A stretch of DNA of 64,000 bases from Tetrapisispora phaffii CBS 4417 (Eukaryota > Ascomycota > Saccharomycetes > Saccharomycetales > Saccharomycetaceae): NCBI RefSeq assembly GCF_000236905.1, contig NC_016527.1:124001-188000 (forward strand). Direction: 5' to 3'. Shown in pieces: positions 56,845 through 64,000 of this stretch; the stretch's first letter is position 1; each line of letters opens with the position of its first letter. The translations under genes were made by a program, and so were the position numbers. The notes below the pieces were generated by a model, which searched no databases, was not told the origin of the DNA, and saw nothing but the letters and a program-made list of their open reading frames with translations.

Positions 56845-57279
56845 TTAAATATTTGTGTAATTATTACGCATTAATTTATTTATTGATGATGTTTGTTGCT
56901 TGTATATCTGATAAACCAACAAATAATCTTGCTTTGTAAGGATATTAAAGGTAAGGTTTATTTGCGGATTAATATTCAGGTACGTTAAATAGATTAGTTG
57001 ATAGTTAAATATATATGACATGACACATTTTATTTATTAAACACTTATAGGCAAGAGTTTGATTAAGACTTTGTTACCCGAATGGTGCTTATATTTAAAG
57101 GTTTGGATATAAGGGAGATTCAGAAACCTTACTTATGTTTGATTTAAAAGGTTGTTAAGTTAAAATAGTACCACATGTTATGCTTAGCTCTTTCAGTTAC
57201 TCATTATTTATAAGGAACACCTGAAAATTGAAAGAATGAAAACTCATTAAATAGCAACAAGGACTAAATACAGAAAAAA
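56845..57279. other. Intergenic GCR2-NNR1
   Basis: 435 bp, tandem, AT-rich. A CACATG hexamer (about 57173-57178) and no other recognised site. Confidence 0.4.
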
Positions 57280-58008
57280 ATGTCAAACCTATTTACATTA
57301 TCTTCGAAACTAGCAGCCCAATTGGATCAAGAACTAATGGGTCCAAAAGTTGGATTCACTTTACAACAATTAATGGAATTGGCAGGATTCAGCGTTGCAC
57401 AAGCTGTTCAAAAAGAATATGCTATCGATGACCTAAACAAGAATAAAAAAGTACTCGTAATTGCTGGACCTGGTAATAATGGTGGTGATGGACTAGTATG
57501 TGCAAGACATTTGAAGTTGTTTGGATATAACCCGGTAGTTTATTATCCAAAGAGAAGTTCAAGAACTGAATTTTATGGACAATTAGTCAAGCAATTGGAT
57601 TTTTTTAACATTCCAATTCTCGAAGAGTCAGATGATTGGCTACAATACCTAAAACCAGAACAAACAATTTGTATTATCGATGCTATATTTGGTTTTAGTT
57701 TCAAGTCACCAATGAGAGAACCATTTGGTAAAATAGTAGACGAAGTAAGTAAAATAGATAATACAATTCCGGTGGTCGCAGTGGATGTTCCTAGTGGATG
57801 GGATGTCGACGAAGGTCCAACCTCAGAAACCTACATCACTCCATCTCTTCTGGTATCATTGACGGTCCCTAAGCCATGCAGTAAACATATTGACACTGCA
57901 AAGACTAGTCACTATGTTGGTGGAAGGTTTATTCCAAATCATTTTGCGGAAAAATATGGTTTCAAAACTTTCAAATATCAATCGACAGAACAGGTAATGA
58001 AACTTTAG
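57280..58008 (+). CDS. NNR1: NAD(P)H-hydrate epimerase
   Basis: The protein is 242 residues (yeast YNL200C 246). Single YjeF-N domain: VLVIAGPGNNGGDGLVCARH with PGNNGGDG at residues 64-71, then IIDAIFGFSFK and VAVDVPSGWDVDEG, which are the conserved substrate-site segments. It interconverts the two epimers of hydrated NAD(P)H so that the partner dehydratase can repair them. Start ATG at 57280. Order GCR2, NNR1, PSY2 is that of S. cerevisiae YNL199C to YNL201C. Confidence 0.95.
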   Translation: MSNLFTLSSKLAAQLDQELMGPKVGFTLQQLMELAGFSVAQAVQKEYAIDDLNKNKKVLVIAGPGNNGGDGLVCARHLKLFGYNPVVYYPKRSSRTEFYGQLVKQLDFFNIPILEESDDWLQYLKPEQTICIIDAIFGFSFKSPMREPFGKIVDEVSKIDNTIPVVAVDVPSGWDVDEGPTSETYITPSLLVSLTVPKPCSKHIDTAKTSHYVGGRFIPNHFAEKYGFKTFKYQSTEQVMKL

Positions 58009-58537
58009 AAAATCTAACACAATCCCATACAATCCCATAAATAGTTTCATATATAATCCTCTCGAGTCATTAAATCGATTTTTATAATGCAAACATTTAA
58101 TAAGTATTTTACTACTAGTTTTACATGAGAGCTCATCGCAATTCAAAAACTGACACGAAACTTTGTACGGTTTTTTCGAATTTTCAGTTCACAAGAAATC
58201 AAGATAATAATACAAATGCCAAAATGTATACAGAAAACAACTATTTTATCTGTGATGAAATAGTTGTTTCAACAAGTTAACAATGAGTTGTTAGTTATCT
58301 TATGATTCTTATTATAAATGTTGTTCTCTTCTTGTAGTTATTTTCAATATTTTCTTTAACATGAAAGAAGTTAAACAGCAGAAAATATTAAAAAAGAATA
58401 TTGTCAGTAGAAGAAGATTTCAAATATCATTCATTATTTTGTTAAATTTGCAGAATATAAAATTATTATTATAAAATAATACAAGTAACTGTGTGTTTAG
58501 AAAAGGTTTCAAGAAGTTTAAAGTTGGTGTATTTTTG
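58009..58537. other. Intergenic NNR1-PSY2
   Basis: 529 bp, tandem. Contains the hairpin at 58235-58269. The PSY2 frame opens upstream with a GTG at 58493 but has no ATG until 58538. Confidence 0.45.
58235..58269 (+). repeat. Strong hairpin in the NNR1-PSY2 spacer
   Basis: AAACAACTATTT and its exact complement are separated by 11 bases. The inner bases TATC and GATG continue pairing with one T-G, giving a 16-pair stem with a TGT loop. It lies about 230 bp after NNR1 and 270 bp before PSY2, so it could sit in the 3' end of one or the leader of the other. Confidence 0.75.
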
Positions 58538-61018
58538 ATGACAGTGACAGCAAGTACGGTATCATTTGATAGTGATATCGTTGTGATGAAAGATGACGTA
58601 GATGTGAATGGTTCGAATAATAACAGTAACCAGAATGTAAGTCCTTCCACAATTAAGAATACTGAGCCTAAGAGAGTCAAAGTTTATATATTAGAGAATA
58701 GTGAATGGAAGGATACAGGGACGGGTTTCTGTATGGGCACATTAACTGTGGAGATGAAAAATGTTAACAATAATGAAACAAAATCTGAGAATCGTATAGT
58801 TAGTAAGGGAGACAATGACGAGGAAAAATCTATGGTGAAATCAGCGTATCTTGTTGTGAACAATGAGGAAATTCCGGATTCGTTGTTGTTGAAGTCTAAA
58901 CTAGAAGGAACTATAGAGTACCAAAGACAAGAAGAGACTTTAATCGTCTGGAAGGATGTATCTGGGAAGGACATTGCGTTAAGTTTCGAAGAAAGTATTG
59001 GTTGTGATGCTTTGTGTGAGTTTATAGTTCAGGTTCAAAGAAATGTGGAACCAAAAATATCACTTGTAGCAGTTAAAACCAATTTAGATGGAATGGGTTC
59101 TGTCCATGAAATGATCGCCGGTCCCGTTCCATTGCCTTCCAATGAACAACAACAAAATGAGAGTACACTTTTAGAATCTTTGAAAATACTAAATGAAAAT
59201 ACTTCTTTTGATTTTTTAAAAAACCAAACTGTTGAATTTATTTTACAAAATAATTATATTAGTACTTTGATAAATATTTTTGATAATGCAGAAAAAGAGA
59301 AATTGACCTTTGATATCCTAATAGTAAGCAATATCATAAAAACTCTAATATTATACAACCAGAGAGATATTATTGAACAGTTAGTTGGTGATGACCATAT
59401 TATGGGTGTAGTTGGTATACTTGAATATGACACTGAATTTTCTACATTAAAAGCTAACCACAGAGGATATTTGAAAGAGAATGGTCCTACATTCAAAGAA
59501 GTAATAGCTTTTGAAAACGAAGAATTAAAGTCTATCATCAAAAAATGTTTCAGATTACAATTTTTAAAAGATGTCGTGCTTGTACGATTCTTAGATGGCC
59601 ATCATCTGGATTTAATTTTAGATATAATAATGGATTTGGAAATTTGCATTATCGAATTTTTACAAGCTGATGTGTTTCTGGATGAATTAGTTGGCTTATA
59701 CAGTGAAGAGTCTATTCGTACACATAATAGCGAAGAAGATAAAATTAGAAGGAAGGATGGGATTAAATTGTTGCATCAATGTGTACAAATGACAGTAAAT
59801 TTGGAAAAAATCAGCAAGTATGCTTTCTATAAAGCATTAGTTGAAAAGGGGTTATTTAAAGTTATGAATTATGCTTTTAACAATGAAACTGATGATAACA
59901 TTAGAATAATATCAACAGACATGATAATAACTATAATTGAACACGACATTTTGTTGATCCATTATGTTCAAAATAAGCAAAACCAGTGCTCAACAGGAGA
60001 TAATAAATTAAATGATAGTGATGCACCAGAAAGTGATATCACACTTTTATTAATACTTTCCAAAATTTTATTGAATGATAAAAGTCCAGGATTAAAGGAA
60101 CAGGTTATGCAAGCTTTATACACTTTGTTGCACCCAGAAGAATATATGGGCGACAATCGTGATCTAATGGATGAAGGATATAATAATGATGATGGTGATG
60201 ATGACCATAATATGATGAATAAATTGAATTATAATGTGGAGACCTCAGCATTAGGATCTGACGATAAATATGAAGAGCTTCATGAAAAAAATGCATTAAC
60301 CGAAACGACTACATTTCAAATAAAAGAATATTTCAAGCATTTTTACCAACAAGTGGCCCCTGCATTGTTTAAACCCTTATTAGATCCAACTCATGTGCTA
60401 AAAATCAATGATTTCCAATCTGAATTATTGTTAATTCATTTAATTAAACTACTATGTTTCCTTTGTACTGAGCACGATCGTGGAATTTCTAGACAATTTG
60501 TGCTTGAGAATGGTATTTTAAACAATATTTCAAAGCTAATGGATGGAAATTACTCCATTCAATTGAAATTGGCAGTTCTGAGGTGTTTTAAGAATATTAT
60601 CTATTTAGACGATGCGTTCTATCATAGATATATGATTACAAATTCCTTATACGATCCAGTTATTAGATTATTGATGAACACACTAGATGAAGATAATATA
60701 ATCAATTCCAGTCTTCGTGATTTTTTCAAGATCATATATACGAGCTGCAAAACCGCAGAACCATTGAATAGTTTGAATGATGATGATACAACTTTAGACT
60801 GTGACACGAAATTTAAGAAAACTAACTTCATTCTATTAAATAACCATCTATTCCAAAAATACCCAGAAGAACTTACAGAAGCAAAAGAATCTATACAACT
60901 AATCAAAAAGTTAGAGTTAATCAGAGAAGCATATGTCACAAATGAAGTCGAGGAACCAACCACTGAGTTGGATACCAGTGACAACGATATAACCTCCTAT
61001 GAAGATAAATACAAATGA
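58538..61018 (+). CDS. PSY2: Psy2, protein phosphatase 4 regulatory subunit
   Basis: The protein is 826 residues from ATG 58538 (yeast 858). It begins with a Val/Asp-rich lead and an EVH1-like domain: KRVKVYILENSEWKDTGTGF (about residues 47-66), with the VWKDVSGKDIALSFEE segment. The SMEK domain and helical repeats follow (about 185-800), including DVVLVRFLDGHHLDLILD and LKQFVLEN-type helices. The tail is acidic. Family knowledge: Psy2 with Psy4 and Pph3 forms PP4, which removes gamma-H2A phosphorylation, reverses Rad53 and acts in meiosis; the EVH1 domain binds substrates with FxxP or related motifs. Length, order and domains agree. Confidence 0.93.
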   Translation: MTVTASTVSFDSDIVVMKDDVDVNGSNNNSNQNVSPSTIKNTEPKRVKVYILENSEWKDTGTGFCMGTLTVEMKNVNNNETKSENRIVSKGDNDEEKSMVKSAYLVVNNEEIPDSLLLKSKLEGTIEYQRQEETLIVWKDVSGKDIALSFEESIGCDALCEFIVQVQRNVEPKISLVAVKTNLDGMGSVHEMIAGPVPLPSNEQQQNESTLLESLKILNENTSFDFLKNQTVEFILQNNYISTLINIFDNAEKEKLTFDILIVSNIIKTLILYNQRDIIEQLVGDDHIMGVVGILEYDTEFSTLKANHRGYLKENGPTFKEVIAFENEELKSIIKKCFRLQFLKDVVLVRFLDGHHLDLILDIIMDLEICIIEFLQADVFLDELVGLYSEESIRTHNSEEDKIRRKDGIKLLHQCVQMTVNLEKISKYAFYKALVEKGLFKVMNYAFNNETDDNIRIISTDMIITIIEHDILLIHYVQNKQNQCSTGDNKLNDSDAPESDITLLLILSKILLNDKSPGLKEQVMQALYTLLHPEEYMGDNRDLMDEGYNNDDGDDDHNMMNKLNYNVETSALGSDDKYEELHEKNALTETTTFQIKEYFKHFYQQVAPALFKPLLDPTHVLKINDFQSELLLIHLIKLLCFLCTEHDRGISRQFVLENGILNNISKLMDGNYSIQLKLAVLRCFKNIIYLDDAFYHRYMITNSLYDPVIRLLMNTLDEDNIINSSLRDFFKIIYTSCKTAEPLNSLNDDDTTLDCDTKFKKTNFILLNNHLFQKYPEELTEAKESIQLIKKLELIREAYVTNEVEEPTTELDTSDNDITSYEDKYK

Positions 61019-61683
61019 ATATAAAAACAAGTAGAAACAAATAGAGACACCGTGTCACTCTACATTCGAAAGAATGACAAAATGATGTGGTTTTTGTTTG
61101 ATCCATTATGCATTGCGACAAAGTCAGGTCCCTCACAATTTATACCAAGTATAGATATACATATATATATATAGAATCATATAAAAGAAAGGAAATGAAA
61201 GTACTCACAGACAACCTCGACTATATATATCAGTTAGAACACTTCAAATACCAAGATCGTTTGAACTCTTTTCATTGTCATCACAAAACACCAAACACTA
61301 TATACATCCGTGCTACGCGACTTTCATTACGATCTGTCAAACTCATCGTTAACTTGTAACGTTCATTTTTAAAACAAAAAACAAAAAAGTTGATAAAAGT
61401 TAAAGATCAATTTAATATATTTTATTTTTCAGTTGTATAATATTCAATGTTAAGGGAACATGTTATTGGATTGTACATTTGAGTCGATTTATTGTTTTGA
61501 CGATTTGTTTTAAGTAAGTTCTCTTTTCGTTGGAGGAGGAACAATATATTATAAACTGGAACCCCTGTGTTGTTTGTTGCTATTTTCAAGTTATACGAAC
61601 GACTACAGTCACTATTATTGTTATTTCCACTGTAATATAACTTATAGATAGATCAGAATCACATCATAGAGATTAAGATAAAG
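61019..61683. other. Intergenic PSY2-GCS1
   Basis: 665 bp, tandem. In S. cerevisiae the septin gene SHS1 lies next to GCS1; no septin frame is here. An 83-codon frame (61108-61359) is low complexity. T-rich and TATA tracts only. Confidence 0.45.
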
Positions 61684-62733
61684 ATGTCTGAATGGAAAGT
61701 TGATCCGGATAACCGTAGAAGACTATTGCAACTGCAAAAAATTGGTGCCAATAAGAAATGTGTTGATTGTAATGCTCCTAATCCACAATGGGCTTCTCCA
61801 AAGTTTGGTATTTTCATATGTCTGGAATGTGCTGGTACTCACAGAAGTTTAGGTGTCCATATCTCTTTTGTTAGATCGATCACCATGGATCAATTCAAAC
61901 CAGAAGAGTTGGTTAGAATGGAAAAAGGTGGCAATGAACCATTTATTGAATATATGAAAAGTCATGGTATTGATTTGACTTTACCTCCGAAAATCAAGTA
62001 CGATAATCCAATAGCTCAAGATTATAAAGATAAATTAACCTGTTTGGTAGAAGGTACAGAATTTGTTGAGCCAGAACATCCTGATTTTGATGCTTCTACA
62101 TTGACAGCAAATGCAAATTCTGCTTCAAACGGGAACGGCAATGCTTCTGAATCAGAAAATATTCCTTTAGAGAACAGAAGAGGTAACACACCAAAACTAC
62201 CTGCTGATCAAAAAGAGAAGAATGAAGCTTATTTCAATGAGTTAGGAAATAAGAATCAATCTAAACCAGATCATTTACCTCCATCTCAAGGTGGTAGATA
62301 TCAGGGTTTTGGCAGTGCTCCAGTCAATAACAACCGTGGCGGTAATGCGGATGCTGTCTCTTTTGAAACTCTACAAACTGACCCGTTAGGTACCTTATCT
62401 AAAGGTTGGGGTTTGTTTTCAACAGCTGTTCACAAATCCTTTGATGAAGTTACCGAATCTGTAATTAAGCCAAGTTACGAACAATGGCAATCCGGTGAAA
62501 TGGCTGATGAAACTAAGAGAGCAGCTGCTCAATTTGGTCAAAAATTTCAAGAAACTACAAGTTATGGTTTTTCTGCATTCTCGAATTTCGCCAAAACCTT
62601 GCAAGATCAATATTCAGATTCTTTCGTTAATATGGACACGACTGAACCTTCATTTAATAATAACGTTCCAGAAAGAAGTAAATCCCCAGTCAAAAACGTT
62701 ACGAAGGATGAAGAAGATTGGGAACAATTTTAA
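61684..62733 (+). CDS. GCS1: ARF GTPase-activating protein Gcs1
   Basis: The protein is 349 residues (yeast 352). N-terminal ArfGAP zinc finger: C26 and C29 (CVDC), C46 and C49 (CLEC), then GTHRSLGVHISFVRS with the arginine finger R54. The middle is variable, Asn/Glu-rich. The C-terminal half has an amphipathic region (SKGWGLFSTAVHKSF) like the membrane-curvature sensing segment of yeast Gcs1, and ends DEEDWEQF. Family knowledge: Gcs1 acts on Arf1/2 at the Golgi and in endosomal transport. Start ATG at 61684. Order relative to WHI4 (YDL224C) and GCS1 (YDL226C) is kept, with SHS1 missing between. Confidence 0.95.
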   Translation: MSEWKVDPDNRRRLLQLQKIGANKKCVDCNAPNPQWASPKFGIFICLECAGTHRSLGVHISFVRSITMDQFKPEELVRMEKGGNEPFIEYMKSHGIDLTLPPKIKYDNPIAQDYKDKLTCLVEGTEFVEPEHPDFDASTLTANANSASNGNGNASESENIPLENRRGNTPKLPADQKEKNEAYFNELGNKNQSKPDHLPPSQGGRYQGFGSAPVNNNRGGNADAVSFETLQTDPLGTLSKGWGLFSTAVHKSFDEVTESVIKPSYEQWQSGEMADETKRAAAQFGQKFQETTSYGFSAFSNFAKTLQDQYSDSFVNMDTTEPSFNNNVPERSKSPVKNVTKDEEDWEQF

Positions 62734-63221
62734 TTCATATAGTATTAATAAATAAATGGTTTATAAATATATTATTTTACTAAATGTATTCTAAGATATA
62801 GATAAGATAAGAAAAAAAAGTTATTATCAAGTAAGTGATAAAATATCATTTGCTTCTTTCTCAACCATATGAAGTTTCTTTAGCTAGTTTCAAATTCAAC
62901 TAGAAAGATTGATATGATGCGTTAAGAAACAGTTATTCATATAATATAATATCGAAAGTTCAATATGCAGACTATGAATAACATCAACGTTGTTACTCTT
63001 CGAACCTTAAAGACTTTTAGATTATGGCAACTTGAAATTTGATTTCGCGCGTATTTAAAGCAGAAGGAAATAAGAAACTGCAAAATGTATTTAAATAATG
63101 TTGAAACGTTTTTTATCTAAGAACAAAGTCATATAATAGCAATTAGTGGATATTTGGCTCGATTAAGAAGAGGGAAATTTAATATATTGGAGACAAAGTG
63201 TATTAGAATTGGTATATCAAA
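62734..63221. other. Intergenic GCS1-RTT106
   Basis: 488 bp, tandem, AT-rich. A CGCGCG stretch (63045-63050) resembles part of an MCB but is not ACGCGT. Nothing firm. Confidence 0.4.
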
Positions 63222-64000
63222 ATGAGTCAAGATCTGCTTGATAAATTACCTGCCACACTTAGGGGAAAAGTGGAACAAATTACCAGAGCTTTGCCAAATT
63301 CAAAAGAGATATTCGATGAGTTATATACTTTTGCTTTAGCTGAAGCCAACGAAATTAGTAAAAGAAAGGTTCAGAAGCCAGCTTCTGTTCCTGTGGAAAC
63401 AGCAGGAGTTGATGTCAAAGAAGAAGAAATAATTTTTAATTTAAAGGATGTCACGGTACTATCACCATTGAGAAAAAAATTGAACCTGATATTACATTTA
63501 TCGACCAGTTCGAGGAAGCCAGTATTATCTTTAGCTAAAGATACTAAAATAGAAATGACAATAGAGGATCTAAAAACTAATGTAAAAATGGCTACATTCC
63601 TACCGGTCCCAGAAAAATCAAACATATTTTATATTTTTATTAATTACCAAAAAGCAGCTGATGATGTTTATACTGAACCAATTTTAGCTACAATAAACAA
63701 GGCTGCTATTTTGGATCAATTCAAAACTTCAGGATTGGTCGAAATAGGTGAAGAAGATTTCACCAAGTGCATTGAATTTATGAGAAAACAAGCTATCATG
63801 ACTGGATTTAGAATTTCCGATCCATTTTTTAAAGTTAATCCAGATCAGGATGTTTCTTTCCATGTTGAATGTCATAGAGGTACCAAAGAAGGTACCTTAT
63901 ACTTTTTACCCGATCATATAATTTTTGGGTTCAAGAAACCAATACTTCTGTTTGAATCCGCCGATATAGAGTCGATTACCTACTCCTCCATTACAAGACT
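63222..64000 (+). CDS. RTT106: Histone chaperone Rtt106 (truncated by window end)
   Basis: From ATG 63222 the frame runs 259 codons to the window edge without a stop; yeast Rtt106 has 455 residues. The visible part includes the N-terminal dimerisation segment ([17 protein letters not shown]) and the tandem PH domains: [41 protein letters not shown]-like [17 protein letters not shown], and [20 protein letters not shown] followed by [14 protein letters not shown]. Family knowledge: Rtt106 binds H3K56-acetylated H3-H4 for replication-coupled assembly and represses histone genes. The acidic tail would lie beyond the edge. Identity is clear from the near-verbatim PH2 segment. Confidence 0.94.
   Translation, partial: MSQDLLDKLPATLRGKVEQITRALPNSKEIFDELYTFALAEANEISKRKVQKPASVPVETAGVDVKEEEIIFNLKDVTVLSPLRKKLNLILHLSTSSRKPVLSLAKDTKIEMTIEDLKTNVKMATFLPVPEKSNIFYIFINYQKAADDVYTEPILATINKAAILDQFKTSGLVEIGEEDFTKCIEFMRKQAIMTGFRISDPFFKVNPDQDVSFHVECHRGTKEGTLYFLPDHIIFGFKKPILLFESADIESITYSSITR

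Overview
The window is budding-yeast nuclear DNA from the family Saccharomycetaceae. It is AT-rich and carries compact, almost intron-free genes, with proteins rich in Asn and Gln runs. Nearly every gene has a clear Saccharomyces cerevisiae counterpart. Genes that map in S. cerevisiae to two sister (whole-genome-duplication) blocks are interleaved here: TRP1, SOK1, MAF1, YRB1 and NTH with RCR and GPI18; SWH1 and RPN4 with ARG1 and GPD; WHI3/4 and GCS1 with GCR2, NNR1, PSY2 and RTT106. Some expected neighbours (RAD57, SHS1, GPM2) are missing. This fits a lineage that kept ancestral order and resolved duplicates independently, such as Vanderwaltozyma or Tetrapisispora. The genus is a guess. A run of 20 N marks a scaffold join.

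Layout. Positions 1-9.3 kb: YFH7, a Grx6/7-type glutaredoxin, APC11, TRP1, SOK1 and MAF1. Positions 10-18.5 kb: RCR, GPI18, YRB1 and neutral trehalase NTH. Between NTH and a SulP transporter (YPR003C-like) lies an AT-rich interval with centromere-like elements; NTH1 and NTH2 sit beside CEN4 and CEN2 in S. cerevisiae. Positions 19-36.6 kb: the SulP transporter, AIM45, a CYSTM protein, ADE1, two cell-cycle kinases (KIN3, CDC15) and the oxysterol-binding protein SWH1. Positions 36.6-46 kb: RPN4 with an elaborate upstream region, ARG1, glycerol-3-phosphate dehydrogenase and an unidentified gene divergent from CDC13. Positions 46-64 kb: CDC13, a small intron-containing gene, a hypothetical gene at the SLZ1 position, WHI3/4, GCR2, NNR1, PSY2, GCS1 and the start of RTT106.

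These are ordinary eukaryotic genes with separate promoters, not operons. I found no tRNA, rRNA, transposon, CRISPR array or viral gene by eye. No multi-gene novel system is visible. The most unusual signals are non-coding: the centromere-like element; the RPN4 upstream region, which has a heat-shock element fused to a drug-response element, a perfect 44-bp palindrome and a 54-codon upstream frame; and the Rap1 and E-box sites between CDC13 and an unknown gene. Several open frames begin upstream of their first ATG with TTG or GTG. I used the first in-frame ATG that fits the protein family.
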